Shown here piece by piece: positions 43,366 through 53,608 of a stretch of 64,000 nt of DNA. The notes under the pieces were generated by a model, which saw only the letters and a program-made list of their open reading frames with translations, did no database searches and was not told the origin of the DNA. A program made the position numbers and the translations under genes. The stretch is taken from NCBI GenBank assembly GCA_900549825.1, contig URQB01000005.1, positions 62,001 through 126,000 of the forward strand, written 5' to 3'. Within the stretch, counting starts at the first letter, position 1; every line of letters starts with the position of its first letter. This DNA comes from an uncultured Oscillospiraceae bacterium (lineage in GTDB: Bacteria; Bacillota; Clostridia; Oscillospirales; Acutalibacteraceae).

Positions 43366-44943
43366 TTATGCCAGAAAAATGACGAAGCTTTCACCTTCCA
43401 TTTTCAGCGTGCAGCCGGAAGCGGAGGGAATGACTGCCGCCGCTCCTCCCAGCGCATACAATACGTCGCCCACCGCACATGGAAGCTCCGCCTCGCAGGC
43501 CCGCGCCGCGGGATTGACGGCAACGATAAGCTTCTGACCACCGCCCTCACGCCCGTAGACGAGCGGATAGGTGTTTTCCTGTGCAAACAGGACGCGGAAA
43601 TCCGCCGTATTGCCCAGGGCAGGATTCTCTTTGCGCAGAGCGAGGATCGATTTTATGAAATTCAGGATGGAGTCCGGCTCCTGCTCCTCCTGCGCGACGT
43701 TGGGCCGGTTTTCATCCGGATCGATGGGCAGGTAGAGATCGTCCACATCCGCTGTGGAAAAACCGGCATTTTTGCCCGTATCCCACTGCATGGGCGTGCG
43801 CGCGCCGGTGCGGAACATGCTGCCCTCGACGGGGTACAGATCGTTTTGCTGCCGCATGCCGATCTCATCGCCATAGTATAAAAACGGAATGCCGGGCATG
43901 GTGTAAATAAAAGCGTAGGAGAGCTTGATGTCGAGATCGCTGATGCTTTTCGGGCGGCGGAAAATATCATGATTGCCCGTGATCAGGCAAATATATCCCT
44001 TCCCCTTCGTCTTTGCGAGGAAATCCGTGTATTCATCCGCAAAAGCCTTGGGGTCTCCGTTGCCGCGCGGGTCAAAGAAGGGGGTTGCGTCAAGATCCTC
44101 TGGATCGCCGAAATCGAAGAGCTTGGAAAAGCCCTGCGCATTCATCTGCAGATAAAAATCCATCGCAAATCCCGCCGGAATCGCTTCGGACGGAACGCCC
44201 CATTCGGAGACGAACGCGGCCTCCGGGAATTCGCAGTTGATATCCGGGAAAATCTGCTGCCAGACCTTGACGGTCTCCGGGCGGCCGGGGCCGTCATCCT
44301 TGACGAGAGAAAAGGCCATATCCACACGGAAGCCATCCACGCCCTTGTTCAGCCAGAAGCGGATGATATCCTTGATCCCCTCGATTGTTTTTTGAACGGG
44401 GGGCGCTCCGGCGGGCGTCTGCCATGGCTGCGTGACCTTTGCAAAGCCGTAGTTCAGGGAGGGCTGGATGGGGTAGAAATTATAGTGATACAGCCCCTCC
44501 CGTGTGCCGCGGGTTTTGTTCAGGCCAAAAACCTGTTTGGTATCGGGAGAAGTCCAGATATAGCGGTCGGAGTATTCATTGGGCTCCTTCTGGCTCGATT
44601 TGAGGAACCACTCGTGCTCCTCGGAGGTGTGGCCCGGCACCAGGTCAAGCAGAAGGTGCATCCCGCGGCGGTGCATTTCAGCGATGAGTTTTTCCATATC
44701 CGCCATTGTGCCGTAACGCGGCGCGATCTGCTGATAATCCTGTACGTCGTAGCCGGCGTCGCCGAAGGGGGAAAGATAGCACGGATTCATCCAGATTGCA
44801 TTGAACCCGAGCCCCTGGATATAGTCGAGCTTTTCCAGAATGCCCGGCAGGTCGCCGATACCGTCTGCATTGGTATCCCGGAAGGATTGCGGATAGATTT
44901 CATAAAAAAGAGCTGTTTCAAGCCATTTCGGCAGGCTCGCCAT
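43366..44943 (-). CDS. GH13 alpha-glucosidase
   Basis: 525-residue cytoplasmic GH13 enzyme of the oligo-1,6-glucosidase/trehalose-hydrolase branch. Landmarks: FYEIYPQSFRDTNADGIGDL (calcium loop), LLDLVPGHTS (region I), GFRVDMAFS (region II, Asp), EWGVP (region III, Glu), TGNHDIFR (region IV). Releases glucose from short alpha-glucans. ATG 44943 has AAAGGA eight bases upstream; the in-frame ATG at 44952 is too close to that site. A good promoter is at 45010-45038. Confidence 0.93.
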   Translation of the reverse strand: MASLPKWLETALFYEIYPQSFRDTNADGIGDLPGILEKLDYIQGLGFNAIWMNPCYLSPFGDAGYDVQDYQQIAPRYGTMADMEKLIAEMHRRGMHLLLDLVPGHTSEEHEWFLKSSQKEPNEYSDRYIWTSPDTKQVFGLNKTRGTREGLYHYNFYPIQPSLNYGFAKVTQPWQTPAGAPPVQKTIEGIKDIIRFWLNKGVDGFRVDMAFSLVKDDGPGRPETVKVWQQIFPDINCEFPEAAFVSEWGVPSEAIPAGFAMDFYLQMNAQGFSKLFDFGDPEDLDATPFFDPRGNGDPKAFADEYTDFLAKTKGKGYICLITGNHDIFRRPKSISDLDIKLSYAFIYTMPGIPFLYYGDEIGMRQQNDLYPVEGSMFRTGARTPMQWDTGKNAGFSTADVDDLYLPIDPDENRPNVAQEEQEPDSILNFIKSILALRKENPALGNTADFRVLFAQENTYPLVYGREGGGQKLIVAVNPAARACEAELPCAVGDVLYALGGAAAVIPSASGCTLKMEGESFVIFLA

Positions 44944-45009
44944 AAACCTCATCCTTTCTGATTCATGCGGTTTGCAAATTTGTCCGCTCTGCCCAAAAGA
45001 TACGGTTTC

Positions 45010-45038
45010 AGTATAATATGATTTGTTTAAAAAGTAAA
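45010..45038 (-). promoter_or_regulatory. Promoter of GH13 glucosidase
   Basis: Minus-strand TTTACT (45038-45033), 17-base spacer, TATACT (45015-45010). Confidence 0.72.
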
Positions 45039-45160
45039 CCGGATTTTGCATTTTCGCAGGCTTCTTTTTCAATTCCGGAAGAAAAGTGCCTGCATAGGGG
45101 GTGGAACTTACATGAGTCCCATCATTGGGACTTTGCCTGCAGATCGGGGATGTGAGCACC

Positions 45161-45189
45161 TTGCATTTTTTGGGACAGGCGTGTATACT
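45161..45189 (+). promoter_or_regulatory. Promoter upstream of the small coiled protein gene and glmS
   Basis: TTGCAT (45161-45166), 17-base spacer, TATACT (45184-45189). It gives a leader of about 155 bases to the gene at 45352. Confidence 0.7.
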
Positions 45190-45351
45190 TGGAACCATGG
45201 AAGAACATTTGTTCTTATATGCGCCAATTGGGCTTGGTGGAACAGGAAAATTGAAAGGTTCAATCATTTGAACGGGAATGCTTTGGCATTGAAAAAGGCC
45301 CGTCTGATGCGCCAAAACTCCCGCTTTTTTGAGGAAAGGATGGCTGGTTTG

Positions 45352-45555
45352 ATGACATTGTATGAATTGGGAGAGGAATATACGCAGCAGTCTGCCTATA
45401 TCCGGGCGCAGATCTTGCAGCTGCGTCCGCAATTGAAAACTTTGCAGGGCGATGCATATCTTCAGATGAAAAATCGTATTTTAAAACTGTATGCGATTGC
45501 GGGCGAGTGCCGGGAAACGGGCGAATATCTGAAAAATTATTATAAGGAGTCGTAA
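45352..45555 (+). CDS. Small coiled-coil protein (67 aa)
   Basis: Short, wholly helical, Gln/Arg/Leu-rich product (TLYELGEEYTQQSAYIRAQI...LKTLQGDAYLQMKNRILKLYAIAGECRETGEYLKNYYKES in outline), of a kind often found as accessory or phage-type hypothetical proteins. No known domain. The ribosome binding site AGGAAAGG ends 12 bases before ATG 45352; TTG at 45349 and the ATG at 45340 are alternatives. A longer frame upstream exists but has no site. It lies between a good promoter and glmS. Confidence 0.6.
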   Translation: MTLYELGEEYTQQSAYIRAQILQLRPQLKTLQGDAYLQMKNRILKLYAIAGECRETGEYLKNYYKES

Positions 45556-45689
45556 ATCGGCGCATACTGGAGAAGGTGCGAGCATGCGTGCGCTCAGCCG
45601 GATTGCAGGAAGACAAAATGCGGTATATACTGAACGCGAGGTCTTTTCCGGCTGGAGAAGCTTCAAACATCCAAAAAGGAGTGAAGCAC

Positions 45690-47519
<1,830 letters not shown>

Positions 47520-47557
47520 AATAGAGCGTATCAAAAAACGACGGGGGTTCAAAACCA

Positions 47558-48265
47558 ATGGATATGAGTGCACTCAAGCCCAATGAAAAGAAAAACCTGG
47601 AGATCGAAACGAGCGGGGGAACCTACCAGCGCTATCCGGTCAAAACCCATGTGGTCATGGCGGGCGACAGCCTGACCGAGATCATGGATCAGTACGTCAA
47701 GCCTTACCTTGAGCCGGACGATATGATCTTCATCAGCGAAAAGATCATTGCAATCAGCCAGGGGCGCGCTTTCGACATCGATGAGATCAAGGTATCACGG
47801 CTCGCCAATTTCCTGTGCAAATTCGTGTATAAATCTCCCTATGGGATCGGGCTGGGCAGCCCGTGGACGATGGAGCTTGCCATCCGCGATATCGGTGTGC
47901 CCAAGATTTTATTGGCGGCCTTTTGCTCCGCCGTCACAAAGCCTTTTGGCAAGCGCGGCGTATTCTATAAAATCGTCGGCGATGCCGGCCGTGCGATCGA
48001 CGGCCCGTGCGACTATACGCTCCCGCCCTACAACCATTATGCGAAGCTTGCGCCAAAGGATCCGGATCAGGTCGCGGCAACGCTGCGTGAATATACGGGC
48101 TGCAAGGCCGTCGTCGTGATGGATGCAAACGACATCGGCCGCGAAATCCTCGGCGTATCCTCCCCGGAGGTGGATATCGAGCTGTGTAAGGAAATCTTTC
48201 AAGACAACCCGCTCGGCCAGGCCTCCCAGCAGACGCCGATCGCCATTGTCAGAAAAGCGTCTTAA
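47558..48265 (+). CDS. Coenzyme F420-0:L-glutamate ligase family protein (CofE-like)
   Basis: 235 residues. The fold of the CofE/FbiB-N family is visible: ISEKIIAISQGRAF, GIGLGSPWTMELAIRDIGVPKIL, FGKRGVFYKIVGDAGRAIDGPCDYTLPPYN, and VVVMDANDIGREILG. Archetypal CofE adds glutamate to F420-0; most Clostridia lack F420, so the substrate here is probably different (a gamma-glutamyl or other amide ligation is a guess). It follows glmS by 38 bases, likely one transcript. Start ATG 47558; the ATG two codons later is an alternative. Ends at a good terminator. Confidence 0.82.
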   Translation: MDMSALKPNEKKNLEIETSGGTYQRYPVKTHVVMAGDSLTEIMDQYVKPYLEPDDMIFISEKIIAISQGRAFDIDEIKVSRLANFLCKFVYKSPYGIGLGSPWTMELAIRDIGVPKILLAAFCSAVTKPFGKRGVFYKIVGDAGRAIDGPCDYTLPPYNHYAKLAPKDPDQVAATLREYTGCKAVVVMDANDIGREILGVSSPEVDIELCKEIFQDNPLGQASQQTPIAIVRKAS

Positions 48266-48288
48266 GCCTGAAAAACGGAATGACAGAC

Positions 48289-48330
48289 ATCTCCGATCCT
48301 GCTTCTATAAGAGGGTCGGAGATTTTTTTT
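48289..48330 (+). terminator. Terminator after the CofE-like gene
   Basis: 12-bp stem with one G-U (around ATCTCCGA / TCGGAGAT) then TTTTTTTTGC. The following 48331-48472 is A+T-rich; a TACAAT lies about 20 bases before the next gene but without a clear -35. Confidence 0.85.
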
Positions 48331-48472
48331 GCGTTGCAGAAAAGCACATAATTATATATTTTAGAAATATAATACTAATATTTGATGCTTTTTGAAACCA
48401 GATTTGTTTTCTTCCAAAGCAGATGATATGCTTTAACCGGATACAATCTATCTTGGCTTCAGGGGTGATGGT

Positions 48473-48808
48473 TTGCCTGACCGCAGAGTTCGTGAGATGA
48501 GAATCCGCAATGGGAAAACGCAGAAGGAAATAGCGGATTATTTGAATATTTCCCGGTCAACTTATACGCTATATGAGAGTGCAAAGCGGCAGATGAGCAA
48601 TGAAACGCTTTGCGCTTTGGCGGAGTATTTTGGCGTCAGCACGGACTACCTGCTGGGCCGTACGGACAATCCCTCTCCGCCGGGGCTCTATACACCGCAT
48701 GAAATCGAATTGATCCGGCAATACCGCTCTTTGGATGAGCGGGGGCGCCGAAGCGTGGAGGGTGCCCTGCGCTTTGAGCAGGAATGGTCTTACCGCCAGC
48801 AGAAATAG
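48473..48808 (+). CDS. XRE-family HTH regulator
   Basis: 111 residues: N-terminal Cro/C1 helix-turn-helix (REMRIRNGKTQKEIADYLNISRSTYTLYE region, residues 7-38) and the usual ALAEYFGVSTDYLLGRTD ending of the domain, then a helical tail (IELIRQYRSLDERGRRSVEGALRFE). The TTG start at 48473 is supported by AGGGGTGA a few bases upstream. No regulated partner can be named; the gene stands alone. Phage-like small repressors have the same build. Confidence 0.88.
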   Translation: MPDRRVREMRIRNGKTQKEIADYLNISRSTYTLYESAKRQMSNETLCALAEYFGVSTDYLLGRTDNPSPPGLYTPHEIELIRQYRSLDERGRRSVEGALRFEQEWSYRQQK

Positions 48809-48866
48809 GAAATAAAAATACAAAAATACACACCGCGATGATCATTTTCATATTTTGGAGGCCTAT

Positions 48867-49068
48867 ATGAAACGCAAGGCAAAAGATATTTACCTTGATA
48901 CATTGACCCGTGAAAATTGCAAGACGCTCATACGGATTTGAATTTTTAGGGCTGGAGCGCATCTGTGCGAATACGCTTGCAATGAATCTGGGGGCGCAGA
49001 AATTCCTTGAGAAATGTGGCTTTACCTGAGAGGGAACGGAGCGGGAATCCGTTTATCTGAATGGCTGA
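48867..49068 (+). pseudogene. Remnant of a GNAT acetyltransferase
   Basis: After TTTTGGAGG, ATG 48867 opens a 24-codon frame (...DIYLDTLTRENCKTL...) resembling the first strand of RimJ/RimL-type acetyltransferases. One base later in phase, from 48937, the C-terminal part follows: GLERICANTLAMNLGAQKFLEKCGFT, TGA, then EGTERESVYLNG and TGA. N-x-x-A-Q-K-x-L-E-K-C-G-F is the family signature. The middle of the gene is deleted, the two halves are out of frame and a stop lies in the conserved end. Dead gene. 49069-49177 shows nothing more. Confidence 0.7.
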
Positions 49069-49177
49069 AAATATGATAATATTGAATGATACCATTCTGA
49101 AAACGGAATACATAAGGGCAAAACATATCAGATGAATGGAGATTTTATGCGCTATATGGGAAAAGTCAATAAAGTGC

Positions 49178-49226
49178 AAAAAGCCTGCCCGGGAATGCGC
49201 GCCGTCGCATCCCGGGCAGGCTTTTT
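49178..49226. terminator. Terminator of the VanY gene
   Basis: 16-bp perfect stem (49178-49193 with 49211-49226) extended by AATGCG/CGCAT. On the minus strand, T-rich sequence is part of the stem; 18 bases beyond the carboxypeptidase stop. Confidence 0.8.
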
Positions 49227-49243
49227 GGACAGTTTCGATACAA

Positions 49244-50110
49244 TCAGCTGTTATAGATGCCTAAATATTCCTCCAGGCATTTGCCGCTCGCTTTGATTTT
49301 CTTTGCATCTTCCACGCCGACATAACGCCAGTGCCATGGCTCATAGGCCACCTTTGTGATGGAGACCTTATCCTTTGGATAGCGGAGGATAAAGCCGTAG
49401 TCTGCGGCATGCTCTTGCAGCCATTTGAATTCCTTCGTGTTTTCGAAGCCCTCCTGCGTATTGACGATATCCATAGAGACGCCCATGTTGTGCTCGCTCG
49501 CACCGGGAGGGAGAATCCACTCGGCCGCCAGCTGCTCCGCCTTTGAGCGGCTATTTCCCTGCTGCATGTAGTAAGAAACCTTATTTTCATAATTGGATTT
49601 CTGCCTGGAGATCGAACGCCAGCCGGAATAAGGCGTCAGCGTGCAGCCGTCCGCCTTCGCGGCGTTGTACATTTCCACATAATGAGGCGTGACGCGCTTA
49701 TCGAGCGGGCGGTCAATTCCCTCGACCGGGTAGGTGAGCTCCGGCTGATAGTTCTCCGGCAGGCGGTATTTGATGCTGACTAACGTCAGATACCATTTCT
49801 CAGGATCAATTGTTACTGTCATGGGCGTAATCCAGCTTCCTTCCGTTTGGCCGGAGGTGGTTTGACTTGCAGAGGAAGCCGCCTTTTTAGAAGAGGCACT
49901 GGACGTGGCGGCTGGCCGGGTGGTGGGGTCAGCCTTTGCAAGGCCGGTGGGAAGCTCCGTAGAGGACGATGCCGGGGAAGAGACGCTTGGCATTGAAGGG
50001 CCAGGTTTTTCCGCTGGTTTGCATATGACGAAATATCCGATCAGCAGCGCGGCCAATGCCACAATCAGCACGATGCCGAGGATCAGGCGCAATTTACTAT
50101 TTCGTTGCAT
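49244..50110 (-). CDS. D-Ala-D-Ala carboxypeptidase, VanY type (M15B)
   Basis: 288 residues: N-terminal membrane anchor (about 8-28), a Ser/Pro/Thr/Ala-rich wall-spanning linker (35-90), then the M15B zinc peptidase. Zinc and active-site motifs: SEHNMGVSMDI (His, Asp) and EPWHWRYVG (Glu, His). Trims peptidoglycan stem peptides outside the cell. GGAGG is nine bases before ATG 50110; upstream frame has no site. Presence alone does not mean glycopeptide resistance; no vanHAX genes are seen. Confidence 0.92.
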   Translation of the reverse strand: MQRNSKLRLILGIVLIVALAALLIGYFVICKPAEKPGPSMPSVSSPASSSTELPTGLAKADPTTRPAATSSASSKKAASSASQTTSGQTEGSWITPMTVTIDPEKWYLTLVSIKYRLPENYQPELTYPVEGIDRPLDKRVTPHYVEMYNAAKADGCTLTPYSGWRSISRQKSNYENKVSYYMQQGNSRSKAEQLAAEWILPPGASEHNMGVSMDIVNTQEGFENTKEFKWLQEHAADYGFILRYPKDKVSITKVAYEPWHWRYVGVEDAKKIKASGKCLEEYLGIYNS

Positions 50111-50266
50111 ACCATAAGACCTCCAGATTCGGGGCGTGCGGCGCAATGACCGCCAGACCGACAAATTCTTTCTTTTTATTCTATGCGCCCGGCCACACTT
50201 TGTCAATTAAAAATAAGGGAAGGAAGCCCTCAAGGCTGTGGAAGCCGCTCTTTTTGGCGAAAGCCT

Positions 50267-50292
50267 GGCCGTACCGCAAAAGCGGTACGGCC
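50267..50292. repeat. GC-rich hairpin (11 bp, AAAA loop)
   Basis: Perfect inverted repeat 50267-50277 / 50282-50292 in the gap between the VanY gene and tRNA-Gly. No T-run on either side. The surrounding 50111-50479 holds no gene I can support. Confidence 0.55.
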
Positions 50293-50469
50293 TTGATCGG
50301 CGGGGCGCCCCGCCGGATTGCGCCTCCCGCTCCAGACAATGGATGGCCGGCGTTTTTTTGCGGAAATGTGGAGGGCAGACCTGTGATTAAGATTCCCTAT
50401 TTTGCTTTTATTATGAAGAAAGGTCCTCGCCGGAGGCCCATCTGACAGCATTTTTGCCGGCTTGCGGGG

Positions 50470-50500
50470 AAGAAAAAACAGCAGACACATCGTGTCTGCT
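50470..50500 (-). terminator. tRNA-Gly terminator
   Basis: Minus-strand 9-bp stem (50500-50492 with 50488-50480) then GTTTTTTCTT, ten bases beyond the tRNA 3' end. Confidence 0.88.
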
Positions 50501-50509
50501 GCAAGAACA

Positions 50510-50585
50510 TGGAGCGGATGACGAGGCTCGAACTCGCTACCTCCACCTTGGCAAGGTGGCGCTCTACCAGATGAGCTACATCCGC
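50510..50585 (-). tRNA. tRNA-Gly (GCC)
   Basis: 76 bases with encoded CCA. Acceptor GCGGATG / CATCCGC, D-arm AGCTC..GAGC, anticodon stem CCACC / GGTGG with loop TTGCCAA (anticodon GCC), T-arm GAGGC-type stem with GTTCGAGCC. Its own promoter and terminator flank it. Confidence 0.97.
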
Positions 50586-50605
50586 ATGGATCAATTGTAA
50601 GAGGT

Positions 50606-50633
50606 ATTATATCATACTTTTTGCGCTTGTCAA
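50606..50633 (-). promoter_or_regulatory. tRNA-Gly promoter
   Basis: Minus-strand TTGACA (50633-50628), 16-base spacer, TATAAT (50611-50606): both hexamers perfect. Confidence 0.9.
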
Positions 50634-50759
50634 GAGAATCTGCAAGCATTTTTCATTATCAAAAGCAAATGTGGCGAATCGGGTGAAATCATATTGAGAA
50701 GCGTTTCACAAACTGTGAAGCTCGATCTCCCGATCTGGATAGAAAAAATAGCTTCCAGG

Positions 50760-50796
50760 GAAAAAGAAAAAGCAGATTGTTCTCAAACAATCTGCT
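50760..50796 (-). terminator. panE terminator
   Basis: Minus strand: AGCAGATTGTTT-type 11-bp stem around 50770-50795 with a 4-base loop followed by TTTTCTTTTTCCC. It stands about 60 bases after the panE stop; nothing is seen between. Confidence 0.85.
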
Positions 50797-50857
50797 CGGT
50801 CTGCCGTCCCTTTTTGATTGGAAGAGGGAGCTTCATTATTTAGGTACGGTGTTCTCT

Positions 50858-51784
50858 TTAAATAGGCTTCATCCCGACCTGCTCTTTTGCCCGGAGCAGC
50901 CGGTAGAGCATCTGATTGAAGGGCGTATCCACACCGTACTGCCGGCCAAGCTCCAGCACAGCGCCTGAAAAGGAGTCAAGCTCCGTGCGCCGCCCTGCCT
51001 CGATATCCTGCAGCATGGAGGTTTTCCCCTCCGGCAGAAGGGTGGCGACGATGGGAGGGATTGTCTCGATATCCTCATAGGACAAGTCGATCTGGGCCGC
51101 CTGTGCCAGATGGATGACCTCCCGCATCGCAGATTTTGCAAGCTCCATCAACTCCGGCAGACGGGTAAAATCGCCGTAGGTTGCGCCGGTCAGGGCGGAG
51201 ATCTGATTCAGGCCGACATTGAGCATCCATTTTTTCCACACGGCCCGCTGCATGTGGGGAAAGACGTGCGTTTGCAGGCCGGCGCCGCGCAGGTAATCCT
51301 CCACGGCAGTTACCTGGGGAAGGAAGCGCATCGTATCCTCCATGCCGAAGTAGATTTCGCCGTCGGAGGAATGGACAACGCCCGCTTCTGTACGGACGGC
51401 ATCGAGCGCCATGGCAAGGCCGCAGAATACGGTTGTATCCGGGAAGGCGGCGCGCAGCCGGTGCGTTGCCGTCACGCCGTTGAGGAGCGGGAGAAGAAGC
51501 GTATGCTTGCCGGTAAAGGGGCGGATTATCTCAATGATATCCTCCAACTGATAGTTTTTCACACAGATCAGGATGAGGTCCGCCGCTTCAATGCCCTGCT
51601 CAGGCTCGCATACGCGCGGGAAGAATGCTTCCCCGTCGAGCGTGACGCCGTTTCGGCGTAGGCGTTGTGCACGCTCTGGATCCGCGATCGCAAAAAAGCG
51701 CTCCCCATAGCGATCGAACAGCCGCTTTGCATAGATGGCGCCGGTCGCGCCCATGCCGATGACGGCCGATGTTTTGATTTCCAC
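50858..51784 (-). CDS. panE: 2-dehydropantoate 2-reductase (ketopantoate reductase)
   Basis: 308 residues. N-terminal NADPH Rossmann site AVIGMGATGAIYAKRL (residues 7-22); ICVKNYQLEDII; catalytic Lys in WKKWMLNVGLNQISALTGATYGDF, and the C-terminal DIEAGRRTELDSFSGAVLELGRQYGVDTP.N block. Reduces ketopantoate to pantoate for coenzyme A synthesis, though distant members act on other 2-keto acids. The GTG at 51784 has GGAGGA seven bases before it; the upstream 51785-51814 is its leader. Confidence 0.92.
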   Translation of the reverse strand: MEIKTSAVIGMGATGAIYAKRLFDRYGERFFAIADPERAQRLRRNGVTLDGEAFFPRVCEPEQGIEAADLILICVKNYQLEDIIEIIRPFTGKHTLLLPLLNGVTATHRLRAAFPDTTVFCGLAMALDAVRTEAGVVHSSDGEIYFGMEDTMRFLPQVTAVEDYLRGAGLQTHVFPHMQRAVWKKWMLNVGLNQISALTGATYGDFTRLPELMELAKSAMREVIHLAQAAQIDLSYEDIETIPPIVATLLPEGKTSMLQDIEAGRRTELDSFSGAVLELGRQYGVDTPFNQMLYRLLRAKEQVGMKPI

Positions 51785-51814
51785 TGTAACTCCTCCAGAT
51801 CGATTTTGACAATG

Positions 51815-51952
51815 AGATTATTCTACCGTGATTCCATTGCGCTTGCGCGCAATGGGCGGCAAAGCCGCAGGGCGAAAGCCCGAATCAATGCTTCAATGTT
51901 CTCCGAAACGCAGAAATCTTCGATTTCGTGTGTTTCGTAAGATTATTCTACC
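51815..51952. repeat. Multi-hairpin element flanked by 13-bp direct repeats
   Basis: AGATTATTCTACC occurs at 51815-51827 and again at 51940-51952. Between them are four hairpins in a row: 51836-51842/51847-51853 (7 bp), 51856-51860/51864-51868 (5 bp), 51870-51873/51878-51881 (4 bp with a GAAA tetraloop) and 51904-51909/51932-51937 with inner 51913-51918/51922-51927. The repeated ends look like a target duplication around a small non-autonomous or REP-like insertion. No gene inside. Confidence 0.6.
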
Positions 51953-51973
51953 ATAAACCAAACCTTAAAACCA

Positions 51974-52002
51974 TTTACAACCTGACGTTTTCGTTATATG
52001 AT
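51974..52002 (+). promoter_or_regulatory. Promoter of AEC transporter gene
   Basis: TTTACA (51974-51979), 17-base spacer, TATGAT (51997-52002); ATATCA follows. Confidence 0.72.
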
Positions 52003-52067
52003 ATCAAAATAGGGCTTTGCCCATGGCCATCGCCCGCAATTGATATGCAAGAGAAAGGAAGGCCCGC

Positions 52068-53024
52068 ATGGCGCTTTTTCTTTATAGTTTCAACACGGTC
52101 GCGCCGCTGATTCTGGTGGTAGCTGTCGGCTTCCTCCTGAAAAAGCTGGGCATGGTGGACGACGCGTTCATCAGCAAGGCGAATCAGGTTTGCTTTCAGG
52201 TTGCGTTTCCGCTTCAGCTTTTCAGTAATATCTATGATGCGGATTTCAGCGCGGATTTTCGGCCGAAACTCGTTTTGTTTACGGTGCTCGGCGTTTTGGC
52301 AGCAGCGCTTTTGCTCTGCCTGATTGTGCCGCGTTTCCTGAAGGGGAGACCAACCTGCGGCGCGTTTATTCAGGGTGTTTTCCGCAGCAATTTTCTCCTG
52401 CTTGGCCTGCCGCTTGCGATCAATCTGTTCGGTGAGGATCACGTGGCGGCCATCTCCATGCTGCTGCCCTTTGTGATTATGGAGTTCAATTTCCTTGCCG
52501 TCGTGATCCTCACGCTTTTCCGGGAATCTGACGAAGGGGGGCGGCAAAAGCTCCATATCGGGCGTGCCGCGCTGGATGTAGTCAAAAACCCGCTGATCAT
52601 CGCTTCCTTCCTCGGCATGCTCTTTTCCGTTTTTCAGATTCCATTACCGCTCTTTTTGAGCCGCGCTGTGGGGGATATCGGGCAGATCGCAACGCCGTTT
52701 GCCTTGCTTCTGCTGGGTGGACAATTTGACTGGAAACGGCTCAAGGGTAACCTTTGCCTGGCAAGCGTTGCAACGATGCTGCGCCTTGTGGTTGTTCCCG
52801 CCATCTTCGTAGCCTTGGGCGTATGGCTCGGCTTCCGCGGGGAGGAATTGGGCGCAATTCTGATCGTATTTTGCGCGCCGACGGCGATTTCCAGCTATGT
52901 GATGGCGCAGAATATGGGCAGCGACGATGTGTTGGCCGGGCAGCTGGTGCTGACGACAACCCTGTTTTCGAGCGTCACCATCTTTTTATGGGTAACGGTC
53001 TTACGCGCCTTACAGCTGATTTAG
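52068..53024 (+). CDS. AEC family transporter (auxin efflux carrier-like)
   Basis: 318-residue membrane protein with ten hydrophobic segments in two five-helix halves, the AEC/membrane-transport-protein layout. FQVAFPLQLFSNIYDAD, RSNFLLLGLPLAINLFGE and FCAPTAISSYVMAQNMGSD are typical blocks. Members move organic acids (malate, malonate) or other anions; the substrate is open. AGAAAGGAAGG gives a good ribosome binding site. It may share a transcript with the Dabb gene 59 bases downstream. Confidence 0.9.
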   Translation: MALFLYSFNTVAPLILVVAVGFLLKKLGMVDDAFISKANQVCFQVAFPLQLFSNIYDADFSADFRPKLVLFTVLGVLAAALLLCLIVPRFLKGRPTCGAFIQGVFRSNFLLLGLPLAINLFGEDHVAAISMLLPFVIMEFNFLAVVILTLFRESDEGGRQKLHIGRAALDVVKNPLIIASFLGMLFSVFQIPLPLFLSRAVGDIGQIATPFALLLLGGQFDWKRLKGNLCLASVATMLRLVVVPAIFVALGVWLGFRGEELGAILIVFCAPTAISSYVMAQNMGSDDVLAGQLVLTTTLFSSVTIFLWVTVLRALQLI

Positions 53025-53083
53025 CGCGCAGCTTCCGTCCGCGCGCTGTCATATTAGAAAACAGATACAGGAGGTAATGCAGG

Positions 53084-53386
53084 ATGATCCGCCATATTGT
53101 TATGTGGAAATTCAAAGAAGTGGCCGAAGGGGTGCCCAAAGAGGAAAATCTGCGCAAAGTAAAGGGGCTGCTCGAGGCGCTCCCGGAAACGATCTCTTTC
53201 ATCCGCCGGATGGAAGTGCATCTCAATGAAAATCCCAATCCGAAAAACTATGATGCGGTGCTCATCAGCGAATTCGATTCCATGGAGGATCTTGCCGCCT
53301 ACACGTCTCACCCGGCGCATCGGAAAATTTCTGCCTTTGTGGCAAAGTGCAGGGAAGGCCGTGCCAGCGTCGATTATGCAATTTGA
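53084..53386 (+). CDS. Dabb (stress-responsive A/B barrel) domain protein
   Basis: 100 residues with the dimeric alpha/beta-barrel pattern: IRHIVMWKFKEVAEG at the start, helix LRKVKGLLEALPETI, AVLISEFDSMEDLAAYTSHPAHRKISAFV near the end. Cytoplasmic; function of such stand-alone domains is not settled. AGGAGG lies nine bases before the ATG. After it (53387-53538) is a very A+T-rich stretch with no gene I can support. Confidence 0.9.
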   Translation: MIRHIVMWKFKEVAEGVPKEENLRKVKGLLEALPETISFIRRMEVHLNENPNPKNYDAVLISEFDSMEDLAAYTSHPAHRKISAFVAKCREGRASVDYAI

Positions 53387-53538
53387 ATAGAAATGACGCA
53401 AAAAAAATACTATATGTTGAAAATGCATCTTTTTTTGCAGAAAAATGCAAATAGAATTGAAATTCAATGGAATTTATAGATTTTTTATTCTGCATTCAAA
53501 AAAATGTGCAGGGAAACGAAGTTTTGGGGTCAAAACCC

Positions 53539-53567
53539 TCGACTTTTTTGGTGATATGTGATAAACT
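53539..53567 (+). promoter_or_regulatory. Promoter of first M28 peptidase gene
   Basis: TCGACT (53539-53544), 17-base spacer, TAAACT (53562-53567), 42 bases upstream of the start codon. Each hexamer matches four of six. Confidence 0.5.
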
Positions 53568-53608
53568 ATAACCATATTTTTGAGAAGAGAGGGAGTTGAA
53601 TCCAACAC

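Noticed and set aside
44952..45432. Long N-terminal extension of the GH13 glucosidase
   Set aside because: The extension is antisense to the next promoter and gene and crosses the promoter at 45010-45038; family similarity starts at 44943.
45556..45689. glmS ribozyme upstream of glmS
   Set aside because: The AGCGCC cleavage-site context and the conserved core are not found in the 134 bases before the start codon; the gap is too short for the full ribozyme after the preceding gene.
49244..50110. Glycopeptide-resistance locus
   Set aside because: VanY-type carboxypeptidases are common housekeeping enzymes; no vanH, vanA-type ligase, vanX or two-component genes are nearby.
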